Assembly (NCBI RefSeq): GCF_008298035.1
Contig: NZ_CP042910.1
Span: forward strand, 4,355,001 to 4,419,000
Direction of reading: 5' to 3'
Source: Gimesia maris
GTDB taxonomy: Bacteria > Planctomycetota > Planctomycetia > Planctomycetales > Planctomycetaceae
DNA length: 64,000 bases
Of the stretch, positions 17,312 through 26,338 are shown in pieces. The notes below the pieces were generated by a model. That model made no database searches, was not told where the DNA came from, and saw only the letters and a program-made list of their open reading frames with translations. The position numbers and the translations under genes are program-made. Within the stretch, counting starts at the first letter, position 1, and each line of letters opens with the position of its first letter.

Positions 17312-18499
17312 ATGATGAATAATATAATGACTACCCTTCACTGTTCGAATCAAGAGATCAATCAGAATTCTGATAACCGTACCGGTTCTGTTTCTTCCGG
17401 TATCCTGTCGTTGCATTTGCGTGAAAGAGACCAGACACAGGACTGTCTGCAGATCTGGCAAACGCTGGAAGCACAATTTGAAGATGTTCCTCTGATGTGT
17501 TCCTCAGTCTGGACTTCAACCTGGATTGAGCAATATGGCGATTTAGTGCCGTATTCTTTTGTGGTTGCCTCTCGGGATCAGATCCCCTGTGGTATCTGCC
17601 TCTTAACAGAAGGTGTAGAACAGTTTGACGGCCCGCTTCCCATCAAAACCCTGCACCTGGGAACCGCTGGTGAACCGGCGGCTGACAGTGTCTGTGTGGA
17701 ATACAATTCACTGTTGATTCAACCCGCCGACCAGTCCGCGTTCATGAAGGCGCTGCTTGAATTACTGTCCGATCACCCGACCTGGGATTCCCTTAATTTT
17801 GACGGTTTTGACAGTATCGAGCTCGAAAACTGGGATCTCTCATTTCCAGAGATCTCGGTTCGCAAAATTGAAAGCCGTTATTTCGACCTGCAATTGATTC
17901 GCGATGAAGAACGGGAAGTGATTTCCGGTTTCGGCTATTCCACCCGCAAAAACCTGCGCAAGAATATGAAGACCTATGGAAATCTGACGACCGAATGGGC
18001 AGAAACGATTGAACAGGCGGAATCCATCTTCTCTGATTTAGTCACGCTGCATCAGACCCGCTGGCAGAAAGAAGGTCAGCCCGGCTCGTATGCCAGCGAA
18101 CGATTTACCCGATTTCATGAGGCATTAATCCAGAAACTGATTCCCACCGGACAAATGGGACTTTTTCGCGTCAAGATTGACGACGCAGTCATTGGATGTG
18201 TCCAGGTTCTGATCGATCGCAATCGTGTGCTCTGCTACCAGGGAGGCTCTGCGGAATATCAGGGCAAACTCAGCCCGGGAGTGATCACTGATTACCTGTG
18301 TATCGAAGAATGTTTCCAGCGCGGGTTCGACGCATACGACTTTCTCGCAGGCAACAGTCACCACAAACAGAAAATGAGTACACACCACAGCTACCTGACC
18401 TGGGCTCAGATTCAGCGTCCCCGCTGGAAGTTTACCGCACTCAATGCATTACGAAAAATCAAACAGACCATGAACCTGATTCGCAAATCAGATCAGTAA
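17312..18499 (+). CDS. FemAB/CelD-type GNAT acyltransferase (first)
   Basis: About 395 residues from ATG 17312 (MMNNIMTTLHCSN); a second ATG lies at 17327 and the upstream ORF to 17192 runs inside the flippase gene. The C-terminal half is the BioF2/CelD-type acetyltransferase domain: GFGYSTRKNLRKNMKTYG, then WQKEGQPGSYASERFTRFHEAL. Next is MGLFRVKIDDAVIGCVQVLIDRN, and then CYQGGSAEYQGKLSPGVITDYLCIEECFQRGFDAYDFLAG split over the acyl-CoA or tRNA-binding core. Proteins of this class occur in exopolysaccharide loci (CelD/BcsL, exosortase-linked FemAB) and probably add acyl or aminoacyl groups to sugars. No signal peptide or membrane helix is present, so it acts on the cytoplasmic side. A second, divergent copy lies at 19680. 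Confidence 0.85.
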   Translation: MMNNIMTTLHCSNQEINQNSDNRTGSVSSGILSLHLRERDQTQDCLQIWQTLEAQFEDVPLMCSSVWTSTWIEQYGDLVPYSFVVASRDQIPCGICLLTEGVEQFDGPLPIKTLHLGTAGEPAADSVCVEYNSLLIQPADQSAFMKALLELLSDHPTWDSLNFDGFDSIELENWDLSFPEISVRKIESRYFDLQLIRDEEREVISGFGYSTRKNLRKNMKTYGNLTTEWAETIEQAESIFSDLVTLHQTRWQKEGQPGSYASERFTRFHEALIQKLIPTGQMGLFRVKIDDAVIGCVQVLIDRNRVLCYQGGSAEYQGKLSPGVITDYLCIEECFQRGFDAYDFLAGNSHHKQKMSTHHSYLTWAQIQRPRWKFTALNALRKIKQTMNLIRKSDQ

Positions 18500-18525
18500 T
18501 AATTTGACTCAATGGATAAAGCACG

Positions 18526-19674
18526 ATGAGTACAATCGAAGCAATTAACGCAGAGAACGTCGCGAATCAGAATTCGTCTGCAGGAAAACGGCTGCGCGTC
18601 TGCCACTTGAGTCTGACGCTCTGCACGGGGGGCCTGGAACGTCTGCTGGTTGATTTTGCCCGTTACCACAACAGGGAACAGTTTGAACTGGAATTCGTTG
18701 CGCTGGGTGAAACCGGTGCCCCTGCCGAAGAAATTCAACAGATCGGCTGTCCGGTCTTCCAGTTCCCGCTGACGGCGCGCGGAAAACTTGCAAAGATCAG
18801 GCAGTTATCTGACTTCCTGAACCAGAGGAACTATGACCTGTTGCATACTCACAATGCCTACCCGCACTTTTATGGCAGCCTGGCTGCTTATCGTTCCCGG
18901 ATCCCGGTGACAATTCAAACCCGGCACGGCAGACGGTTTGGAGAGACGTTCAGTGAGCGCATGCAATTTGCCATGGCCAGTCGATTTGCTGACCGCGTTG
19001 TTCCTGTTTCGGATGATACCGGGCAACGTTGTAAGAAAATCGGCTGGCTGGACGACACTAAAGTAACCCGTATCTGGAACGGTATCGATGTCGACCGGTT
19101 TGTTTTTACCGGCTCTGCACAGAAACTGACCGCGATTACCGTTTCACGTCTCTCACCCGAAAAAGATATTGTGACCATGCTGCATGCTGTTCAGCAGGTC
19201 GTGCAGGAGATTCCGGAATTTCGACTCCTCATCGTGGGGGACGGCCCCGAACGAACCAGACTCGAATATCTCACTACAGAGTTGCATCTAAATTCGCACG
19301 TTGAATTTCTGGGAGAACGCAGTGATGTCCCTCAATTACTCACACAAGCGGGTTTCTATGTCTCCTCATCACTGACAGAAGGAATTTCTCTCACCCTCCT
19401 GGAAGCCATGTCCGTCGGTTTGCCTATCGTTGCGACACAGGTGGGTGGAAATCCTGAAATCGTACAACAACCGGCAACAGGATTACTGGTCCCTTCCGCA
19501 AACCCCGGTTTTCTGGCTTCGGCGATGATTCAAATGTGCCAGAATCAGTGTCAGTGGGCTGAAATCGGTTTACGCGCTCGTGCGCGAGTGGAACAGCACT
19601 TTAATATCCGGACCATGATCAAAGATTATGAAAACCTGTATCTCGATATTTTAAAACCTTCCTTTAAAAGTTAA
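18526..19674 (+). CDS. Glycosyltransferase family 4 (first)
   Basis: A 382-residue GT-B enzyme. The N-terminal domain opens after a short polar leader with RVCHLSLTLCTGGLERLLVDFA, where GGLE is the donor-side glycine turn. The C-terminal nucleotide-sugar domain reads ITVSRLSPEKDIVTMLHAVQQV, then LLIVGDGPERTRLE, then FLGERSDVPQLLTQAGFYV. The E-x7-E motif region is SLTEGISLTLLEAMSVGLPIVAT. These features fit retaining GT4 family transferases that extend lipid-linked glycans in the cytoplasm. The gene starts 26 bases after the acyltransferase stop and ends 5 bases before the next gene, which indicates co-transcription. Confidence 0.92.
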   Translation: MSTIEAINAENVANQNSSAGKRLRVCHLSLTLCTGGLERLLVDFARYHNREQFELEFVALGETGAPAEEIQQIGCPVFQFPLTARGKLAKIRQLSDFLNQRNYDLLHTHNAYPHFYGSLAAYRSRIPVTIQTRHGRRFGETFSERMQFAMASRFADRVVPVSDDTGQRCKKIGWLDDTKVTRIWNGIDVDRFVFTGSAQKLTAITVSRLSPEKDIVTMLHAVQQVVQEIPEFRLLIVGDGPERTRLEYLTTELHLNSHVEFLGERSDVPQLLTQAGFYVSSSLTEGISLTLLEAMSVGLPIVATQVGGNPEIVQQPATGLLVPSANPGFLASAMIQMCQNQCQWAEIGLRARARVEQHFNIRTMIKDYENLYLDILKPSFKS

Positions 19675-19679
19675 TTGTT

Positions 19680-20939
19680 ATGCAGACAAACTTTATTCCG
19701 AAAAAAGATACTGCCTGCTGGACCATTCAGCCAGAACAGGATCAGAATGGATTTGAATCACTGCAGATTCGCAGCTATCCTCTGAATCCCGAACAGTTCA
19801 CAACCGTATCTGAACCGTATCAGAACTGGAGGGAATTGTTTCAGAACGATCCCCATTCCGATCTCGAACAGCACCCCGATCACATTCTAAGCATTTCTTC
19901 CCTGCTGCAGAAGAATCAGTCTGCAGTAAACGGCCACCTGATTTTGTGTCGACAGGGAAACAAACCTGTGGCAGCAGGAATTCTTCTCCCGAAATCAATC
20001 AGTACTAAAAAACTGCGGGGGCTCGGTCCTGCCAGACAATTACACGGCTACTTCCTGTCTGGCAAACGATTTCTGATTGCGAAAGACTATCAGTACGATC
20101 ACGGCTTTCAGAATTTCATCCTGGAAGCGACTCTATCATTCTGTGGTCAAACTGCAGGCAGATATCTGCTGTTAGAAGATATTCTGATTGATGAACCACT
20201 CAATCAATCACTGATTCAACTGTCTTCTCATTGCTTAACCTATTCCCATACAGGTTTTCAATCACGCTGTCTGATTCAGTTTCCGGAAATCCCACTGGAT
20301 TACTGGAACCAGTTTCGTTCCAAATCGCGACGAAAACATCGCAAATTAATACGAGATAATTCTCATTTGAAACTGGTCCGTATTACGCGTCCGGACCAGG
20401 TCGCTGATTTCCTTGATGCAGCACACCAAATATCAAAGAATACCTGGCAGACTCAGCGTCTGGGGCTGCGAGTAAAAAACAGTGCAAAAGAAATCGAAGA
20501 ACTGCTGTTTTTTGCGATCAACGACTCATTACGTTCCTATCTTCTGATGGATCAGGACCAGCCAGTCGCATTCAAAATCGGTATTCAACACCAAGGAATT
20601 TACCATGATCGGGAATTTGGATTTGATCTGGACTATGCCAGTATCTCCCCCGGGGAAACCTTACTGCTGCTGATCCTTGAGGACCTGATTACGTATGACA
20701 CTCCTCGCACTTTCGATTTTGGAATCGGTGATGCGGAATACAAGCAACGCTACAGCTCTGAAATAACGCAGAGTCGCTCCGTATTGCTGTTTCCATCATC
20801 TTTAAGAAATAAAAGTCTACTCAGTTATCTGAAAGCATCCTGCTGGATTGACCAGTTGTCCAGAAAGGTCCTGAAAAGGACCGGCTTGTATACCGCGTTG
20901 CGTCATCTGGTACGGTATCGAAAGCTGGGCAGCCGCTGA
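19680..20939 (+). CDS. FemAB/CelD-type GNAT acyltransferase (second)
   Basis: A 419-residue soluble protein with the BioF2/CelD acetyltransferase domain in its second half. The recognisable parts are FRSKSRRKHRKLIRDNSHL, where basic residues open the domain, and FLDAAHQISKNTWQTQRLG. They continue with SYLLMDQDQPVAFKIGIQH, DREFGFDLDYASISPGETL and TFDFGIGDAEYKQRYSSEI. Length and layout match the first acyltransferase at 17312, but the two are strongly diverged in their N-terminal halves. I infer acylation or aminoacylation of a sugar or precursor on the cytoplasmic side. The stop TGA overlaps the next gene's ATG by one base (20939), so translational coupling is likely. Confidence 0.82.
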   Translation: MQTNFIPKKDTACWTIQPEQDQNGFESLQIRSYPLNPEQFTTVSEPYQNWRELFQNDPHSDLEQHPDHILSISSLLQKNQSAVNGHLILCRQGNKPVAAGILLPKSISTKKLRGLGPARQLHGYFLSGKRFLIAKDYQYDHGFQNFILEATLSFCGQTAGRYLLLEDILIDEPLNQSLIQLSSHCLTYSHTGFQSRCLIQFPEIPLDYWNQFRSKSRRKHRKLIRDNSHLKLVRITRPDQVADFLDAAHQISKNTWQTQRLGLRVKNSAKEIEELLFFAINDSLRSYLLMDQDQPVAFKIGIQHQGIYHDREFGFDLDYASISPGETLLLLILEDLITYDTPRTFDFGIGDAEYKQRYSSEITQSRSVLLFPSSLRNKSLLSYLKASCWIDQLSRKVLKRTGLYTALRHLVRYRKLGSR

Positions 20940-22240
20940 TGAAAAAGCGAAAACACCACGAAGAATTAACTACTGAGGTCAGGCCTGCCATGAAAATCCT
21001 GTTTCTTTCAAACGTGTTTCCTAACCCGTTGCATCCCGGGAAAGGTACGTTCAACAAATCGATGATTGAATCCCTGTCGCAGACACACCGCGTACATGTC
21101 ATCACACCGGTCTCCTGGATTGATGAGATTTCGCATAGACTCAAAAACAAATCACGGATGGATCGGAACTGGATGCCCGTTGAATACTTGAGCCAGCTCA
21201 GCGTGGAATATCCGCGATTCTACTACCCTCCGAAGATACTTCACCAGCATTATGGACAGTTTCTGTCATGGTCTCTCCACCAGTGCCTGCAGCGAACCAT
21301 CTCCCGTTTCCAGCCTGACATCATCCTGTCCTACTGGTTACACCCTGATGGAGAAGTTGCCGTCAAAGCGGCTCAAGAACATGGAATTCCCGTCGTCGTT
21401 ATGACCGGAGGCAGTGATGTGCTGCTGCTCACACAAAATCGGAATCGAAAACGTGTCATTCAAAACGTGCTCCAGCAGGCAGATGGCGTAATTACTGTCA
21501 GCAATGATATCCAGAATGCGGTGAAAAACCTGTATGTACATCCGGAGAAAATTCATACCGTCTACCGCGGTGTTAATCGGGACCTGTTCAGTCCCGGGGA
21601 TCAGCGAGCCGCCCGCGAACGACTGGGACTTCCCCTGGAACGAAAAATCATAGTCAGCGTCGGACGCCTGGAACCGGTCAAGGGACACTCTGTTCTCCTG
21701 CAGGCCTGCGAGAAAATAAGTAAAGTGGGCACTCGTTTTACGTGCTATGTTTTAGGTGATGGTTCTCTGGAATCAGCTTTATTACAAAAAACAGAACAAA
21801 CCGGATTGGGAGAATTCTTCCAGTTAAAGGGATCACAACAGCAACATCGGCTGGTGGACTGGTATCGTGCAGCTGACGTTATCGCATTACCCAGCCTGTC
21901 TGAAGGGATTCCCAACGTTCTCCTGGAAGCCATTTCCTGCGGGAAACCATTTGTTGCCAGTCGTGTGGGTGGAATTCCCGAAATTGCAGATCCCACCTGT
22001 GATCGACTGGTGACAGCTGACAATTCAAGTGAACTGGCTGTGGCTCTCGCTGAAATGCTGGAATCAACGACTCCTGCTGATCGGCGGAGTTTTGAACCGA
22101 TGTCATGGCAGGAGTCGTCATTACAGATCAGCCAGATTCTGTCTGACTGCAGTACACGTTATACAGCTGGCCTGACCGGACAACAGAAAACACGATCGTC
22201 TTATCAGCGAAAAGACAAAAAAACAAAACAACAGACCTGA
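20939..22240 (+). CDS. Glycosyltransferase family 4 (second)
   Basis: A 433-residue GT-B glycosyltransferase. The start at ATG 20939 overlaps the previous stop by one base; an alternative start, MKILFLSNVFPNPLHPGKG, lies at 20990. The N-terminal acceptor domain contains FPNPLHPGKGTFNKSMIESL and the segment SYWLHPDGEVAVKAA. The C-terminal donor domain has IVSVGRLEPVKGHSVLLQA, then YVLGDGSLESALLQ and ALPSLSEGIPNVLLEAISC with the E-x7-E pair. It ends in a basic, Gln/Lys-rich tail (about 415-433). It belongs with the GT4 enzymes that build the exported glycan. Closely packed neighbours, 11 bases before the deacetylase, point to a single operon. Confidence 0.92.
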   Translation: MKKRKHHEELTTEVRPAMKILFLSNVFPNPLHPGKGTFNKSMIESLSQTHRVHVITPVSWIDEISHRLKNKSRMDRNWMPVEYLSQLSVEYPRFYYPPKILHQHYGQFLSWSLHQCLQRTISRFQPDIILSYWLHPDGEVAVKAAQEHGIPVVVMTGGSDVLLLTQNRNRKRVIQNVLQQADGVITVSNDIQNAVKNLYVHPEKIHTVYRGVNRDLFSPGDQRAARERLGLPLERKIIVSVGRLEPVKGHSVLLQACEKISKVGTRFTCYVLGDGSLESALLQKTEQTGLGEFFQLKGSQQQHRLVDWYRAADVIALPSLSEGIPNVLLEAISCGKPFVASRVGGIPEIADPTCDRLVTADNSSELAVALAEMLESTTPADRRSFEPMSWQESSLQISQILSDCSTRYTAGLTGQQKTRSSYQRKDKKTKQQT

Positions 22241-22251
22241 AAACAGCCGCC

Positions 22252-22989
22252 ATGAATATCATTCGTCAATTCGTCAAGAAAGCGATTCCCGCAGTGATTC
22301 CGCCGAAACTGTATCTGGTGCATGGCGCTGTCAGCCACATCGACTCGGAAGCTCATGCCAACTGCTGCACTGCTGACACCGGGCCACTCAAAGAGATAGC
22401 CTTCACTTTTGATGATGGCCCCCACCCGGAACACACGCCACTTCTGCTGGACGTATTACAGAAATATCAGCAACAGGCCACGTTTTTTGTCATCGGTGAA
22501 AAAGCCCGGCAATATCCTCATCTGATTGAACGAATCGTCCAGGAAGGTCATGAACTCGGAAACCATACATTGACACATTCCGAACCGGCACAAACATCCA
22601 CCCGCAACTTTCTTGAAGAAATTGAGCAGACCGATCAGATACTGGAGCAGCTCACAGGCAAAAAAGTGAAGCTGGTACGACCGCCGAAAGGCAAACTGAA
22701 CCTCGGTAAACTGCTGGGACTCTGGCGGCAACGACGCACGGTGGTGCTCTGGGACATCGATCCTCGCGATTATCTGATGAATGACCAGTCTGAAATGATC
22801 GACTGGTGTCAGAACTATCATCCCGTTTCTGGAAATTTCTGCCTGATGCATGACAACCATCCCTACGCGATTGAAGCAGTCCGCCAGCTCTCTGAATGCC
22901 AGCACACCCGCCTTCAGTCTCACACAGTCAGTCATTGGATTGAAAATAAAACACAGCACTCAACGCGAACACAGCAGGCCTGCGCCTGA
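22252..22989 (+). CDS. NodB-type polysaccharide deacetylase
   Basis: A 245-residue carbohydrate esterase family 4-like protein. Motif 1 is FTFDDGPHPEHTP (catalytic base Asp and metal Asp). Motif 2 is GNHTLTHSEP, where the H(S/T)xxH-type histidines bind zinc. Motif 3 is VRPPKGKLNL (RxPxG type), motif 4 is WDIDPRDY and motif 5 is LMHDNHP. All key residues are present, so an active N- or O-deacetylase is likely. No cleavable signal peptide is clear; the N-terminus is amphipathic (NIIRQFVKKAIPAVIPPKLY), so the side of the membrane is uncertain. Its place inside the glycosyltransferase cluster suggests deacetylation of the nascent or finished polysaccharide. Confidence 0.9.
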   Translation: MNIIRQFVKKAIPAVIPPKLYLVHGAVSHIDSEAHANCCTADTGPLKEIAFTFDDGPHPEHTPLLLDVLQKYQQQATFFVIGEKARQYPHLIERIVQEGHELGNHTLTHSEPAQTSTRNFLEEIEQTDQILEQLTGKKVKLVRPPKGKLNLGKLLGLWRQRRTVVLWDIDPRDYLMNDQSEMIDWCQNYHPVSGNFCLMHDNHPYAIEAVRQLSECQHTRLQSHTVSHWIENKTQHSTRTQQACA

Positions 22990-23017
22990 TTTATAATATT
23001 GAAGGAACCACGACACC

Positions 23018-24427
23018 ATGTCCACGATTATCTCTCGTCCAACAGAATCCTCTGACTCCCGGGATCATATATCTTCGGAAGGGACGCGAAAACGACTGCT
23101 GCTGGTCAGCTATCACTTTCCACCGGTCGGCGGTGCGGGCGTACAACGTCCGGTAAAATTCGTCAAATACCTGCGTCAATTCGGCTGGGACGTGAGTGTG
23201 CTGATGGCAGCCAACCCCTCTGTCCCTGTATTCGACAACAGTCTGCTGGTCGATATTCCGGAAGAAACAAATCTGGTCAAAGCCCGAACCTGGGAACCAG
23301 ATTACTCTCTCAAACAGAACATGGCCAGCAAAAAACAGCATCATCAGTCAACCAGTCTGCTGTCATCTATGAAGTCTGGCTGCCGTAAGATCGCCAGATC
23401 AGCTGCAGGGTTATTACTTCAACCCGATTCTCAAATCCTCTGGTACCCCAATGCACTCAAAGCGGGAAAAAAACTGCTGAACGAAATGCCTCACGATGCC
23501 ATACTGGCGACGGCGCCCCCCTACTCCAATCTGATTCTCGCCAGCAAACTGAAACGCATCTCGGGGCTGCCTCTGATCGTCGATTTCAGGGACGAATGGG
23601 ACCTGAGCAGCAAGTACCTGGAAAATCATCAACAGGACCGAATTTCACATCTGATCCAGACCCGCTTACAGAAATCGGTCATGCAGCAGGCGGATGCCAT
23701 CGTTGCGACAACCAAAGCCAGCACTCAAAGGCTGCTTGACCGCGCACACCAGTTCGGAACTGACGCCGTTGCCAGATGCATCTACAACGGCTTCGACATG
23801 GATGACTTTGATCATCTGGATCAGCCTCTGCAGAAAACACATCACCCTGCAGCGCAGAAACGATTCCGGATCGTCTATACAGGAACACTTTGGAATCTGA
23901 CAACGGTCGAACCACTCATTCACGCAATCGAAGCCGTTCATCAATCACAGCCTGAGATCCTGAAAAATCTGGAACTGCAGTTCATTGGCAGAAAAACACC
24001 GGAACAACAGGCACTACTCGAACGGATCAGACAGACTGCATGCACTTTGCTTACTGAAGAATACTGTGCGCATCATGAAGCTTTGAAAAAAATGGCAAAC
24101 GCTGACGCCCTGTGCCTGTTGCTCAGTGATGTCGAAGGTGCCGACCGGGTTGCTCCCGCCAAACTGTTCGAATACCTGGCGATTCAACGGGAAATATTGT
24201 CGATTACTCCTGCAGGTGAAACCGCAGAGATCCTTGGCAGTTTCTGGCCCGCATCCAATTTCCGTGCAGACAATATTGCCGGCATGGCAACCTGGTTAAC
24301 AGAACGACTCACAGAAACACATGATGCCTGCATCTCTCAACCGGAACAGATAGATCAGTTCAAGCGGGAATACCAGGCGGGGCAACTGGCAGACCTGTTG
24401 AATCAACTGGTAAACAATACCGTCTGA
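23018..24427 (+). CDS. Glycosyltransferase family 4 (third)
   Basis: A 469-residue GT-B enzyme starting behind AAGGAACC. The N-terminal domain begins LLLVSYHFPPVGGAGVQRP, the glycine-rich turn typical of GT4 enzymes of the WbuB/ExoA-like type. A middle segment (ATAPPYSNLILASKLKRISG, then VDFRDEW) is conserved in this subgroup. The donor domain shows FRIVYTGTLWNLTTVEPLI, LELQFIGRKT, and a closing LLLSDVEGADRVAPAKLFEYLAI in place of the usual E-x7-E stretch. The enzyme is cytoplasmic or membrane-associated. It lies 28 bases after the deacetylase and 49 bases before the hexapeptide acetyltransferase. Confidence 0.9.
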   Translation: MSTIISRPTESSDSRDHISSEGTRKRLLLVSYHFPPVGGAGVQRPVKFVKYLRQFGWDVSVLMAANPSVPVFDNSLLVDIPEETNLVKARTWEPDYSLKQNMASKKQHHQSTSLLSSMKSGCRKIARSAAGLLLQPDSQILWYPNALKAGKKLLNEMPHDAILATAPPYSNLILASKLKRISGLPLIVDFRDEWDLSSKYLENHQQDRISHLIQTRLQKSVMQQADAIVATTKASTQRLLDRAHQFGTDAVARCIYNGFDMDDFDHLDQPLQKTHHPAAQKRFRIVYTGTLWNLTTVEPLIHAIEAVHQSQPEILKNLELQFIGRKTPEQQALLERIRQTACTLLTEEYCAHHEALKKMANADALCLLLSDVEGADRVAPAKLFEYLAIQREILSITPAGETAEILGSFWPASNFRADNIAGMATWLTERLTETHDACISQPEQIDQFKREYQAGQLADLLNQLVNNTV

Positions 24428-24476
24428 TCCAAGAGAGCGCGCACTACCAATACATTCAATAAGAAGTGAGCTGAAT

Positions 24477-25061
24477 ATGAAGTTCTGGGAAGACCTGCAA
24501 GCGAAATCAGAATGGTGCTACGGGAGCATCACCTACCGCAGCCTGCTGAAGACCTGCCTGACAGACGGCACGATGGCAATGCTGTGGTATCGACTGATGC
24601 AATGGTCTGATACCTGGAAACTGTTTCCGCTTTCCATGATTTTCAATAAGTGTAATGCCATTTTCTGCCAGTGTATCATTGGACGGGGCGCCAGTTTTGG
24701 CAGACGGTTTGTGATCATCCACAGCCAGGGGATAGTAATCAACGGTTCTGTCAAAGCCGGTGACGACATCAAAATCGAACATCAGGTGACGATCGGTGCA
24801 GAACGCAACACTTCCCCCGAGCTCGGTTCGGATATTTTCATTGGCGCCGGTGCTAAAATCATTGGCGGAATCCACGTAGGATCACATTCCAAAGTCGGTG
24901 CCAATGCGGTGGTCGTTAAGAACGTTGATTCACACACAACCGTCGGCGGGATTCCGGCGCGAGTGATCAAAACTCATAATGAAAGTCAGCCGATAAAACA
25001 GATTGAAGTGAACCAGGCTGAATTACCCTATAAACAGTTCCAGAAAGGATCATCCACATGA
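24477..25061 (+). CDS. Serine-acetyltransferase-like hexapeptide acetyltransferase
   Basis: A 194-residue left-handed beta-helix acyltransferase. The hexapeptide repeat region runs from about residue 65 to 160: IIGRGASFGRRFVIIHSQ, IVINGSVKAGDDIKIEHQ, then IFIGAGAKIIGGIHVGSHSK and VGANAVVVKNVDSHTTV. It ends with GGIPARVIK, the usual finish for this family. The catalytic-type histidine lies in IIHSQG. It resembles CysE/SAT but lacks the long N-terminal domain of true serine acetyltransferases. In a glycan cluster it more likely O-acetylates a sugar (colanic-acid acetyltransferase-like). Its stop overlaps the start of the GT2 gene by four bases (ATGA), so translation is coupled. Confidence 0.85.
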   Translation: MKFWEDLQAKSEWCYGSITYRSLLKTCLTDGTMAMLWYRLMQWSDTWKLFPLSMIFNKCNAIFCQCIIGRGASFGRRFVIIHSQGIVINGSVKAGDDIKIEHQVTIGAERNTSPELGSDIFIGAGAKIIGGIHVGSHSKVGANAVVVKNVDSHTTVGGIPARVIKTHNESQPIKQIEVNQAELPYKQFQKGSST

Positions 25062-26332
25062 ATCCCGTTCTGATCGCCAGCCTGTTCTGGACCTCTCTGT
25101 TTCTGATCGGTTTTTCCTATTTCGGTTACCCCCTGGTAATCTGGCTGCTGGCACGTAATAAATCCAGGCAACAAGACACAGAGGAACGGGAACCACTCGA
25201 TACGAATTCTCTGCCGAAGGTATCGATCATCATCGCCGCGTATCGTGAAGAAGCAGTGATCCTCGAACGCCTCAACAACCTTGCCAGACTCGATTATCCA
25301 ACATCAAAACTGGAAATCCTGATTGGCTGCGATGGAAATGAAGACCTGACTGGAGAGCTTGTCGACTCGTACGGCGATGATCAGATACGACTGATTCAGT
25401 TTGAACAACGTCGCGGGAAAGCGTCGGTACTGAATGACTGTGTTCCCCTGGCTTCGGGAGAGATTCTTGTTTTTTCCGATGCGAACACCAACATGGATCC
25501 ACAGTGCATCCGACAACTCGTCAGGCATTTCCAGGACGAATCAACTGGCTGCGTCTGCGGGCAACTTATCCTCGAAGATGTAGAAACCGGGAAAAACGTA
25601 GACGGACTGTATTGGAAGTATGAGAATTTCCTCAAACATTGTGAAACCCGTCTCGGTGCAGTCCTGGGTGTGAATGGTGCGATCTATGCATTGAAAAAAT
25701 CGCTTTATCAGCCTGTTCCAGCCGATACGATCATTGACGATTTTCTGATCGGCATGCGGGTCCACCTGGCAGGACAACGCCTCATCTACGATGAGAGTGC
25801 CTTCGCGGTCGAGGAATCAGCAACTTCCGTCCAGGCCGAATTCAAACGTCGTATTCGTATTGGTACCGGGGCCTTTCAGAGCCTGAAGCATCTCAAAGGT
25901 CTGCTGCATCCCCGCTATGGTTCAATCGCCTTCGCCTTCTGGTCTCACAAACTGCTGCGCTGGTTCTGTCCAGTTTTTATGGCGCTGGCCTTCTTAAGTA
26001 ACCTGTTTTTATTAAATCAACCACTGTATCAGGCAACACTGTCGCTGCAGATACTGTTTTATATTTCTGCTTTCATTGGTATGAAGCTGAATGGCAGCAG
26101 TCGCCTGTTAAAACTCTGTCGCGTTCCCGGCATGTTCGTTCAGATGAATCTGGCCTTAGGGATCGGCCTGTACCGCTGGCTCTTTACCAGGCAAAGTGGC
26201 ATCTGGGAACGTACCGAACGCAGTCAGCCTGTTTCGGTTCCGGTGAATGATCACCATATTCCGGAAACAGATCCTGTCGTCAGTGACGTGGAGTCGACGA
26301 CTGCTGATACCCTCCCCTTTACAAAAAGCTGA
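25058..26332 (+). CDS. Glycosyltransferase family 2, membrane-bound
   Basis: A 424-residue processive-type GT2 enzyme. An N-terminal membrane helix (LIASLFWTSLFLIGFSYFGYPLVIWLL) precedes the GT-A domain: PKVSIIIAAYREEAVILERL, then ILIGCDGNEDLTGEL. FSDANTNMD is the DxD-like metal site and IIDDFLIGMRVHLAG the ED-type acceptor motif. FKRRIRIGTGAFQSL stands in the place of the QxxRW motif. Two or three further helices follow (LRWFCPVFMALAFLSNLFLL and LQILFYISAFIGM). The topology matches cellulose-, hyaluronan- and poly-GlcNAc-type synthases, but also many single-sugar transferases. It overlaps the acetyltransferase stop by four bases and lies 6 bases before the next gene. Confidence 0.9.
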   Translation: MNPVLIASLFWTSLFLIGFSYFGYPLVIWLLARNKSRQQDTEEREPLDTNSLPKVSIIIAAYREEAVILERLNNLARLDYPTSKLEILIGCDGNEDLTGELVDSYGDDQIRLIQFEQRRGKASVLNDCVPLASGEILVFSDANTNMDPQCIRQLVRHFQDESTGCVCGQLILEDVETGKNVDGLYWKYENFLKHCETRLGAVLGVNGAIYALKKSLYQPVPADTIIDDFLIGMRVHLAGQRLIYDESAFAVEESATSVQAEFKRRIRIGTGAFQSLKHLKGLLHPRYGSIAFAFWSHKLLRWFCPVFMALAFLSNLFLLNQPLYQATLSLQILFYISAFIGMKLNGSSRLLKLCRVPGMFVQMNLALGIGLYRWLFTRQSGIWERTERSQPVSVPVNDHHIPETDPVVSDVESTTADTLPFTKS

Positions 26333-26338
26333 AGCAAC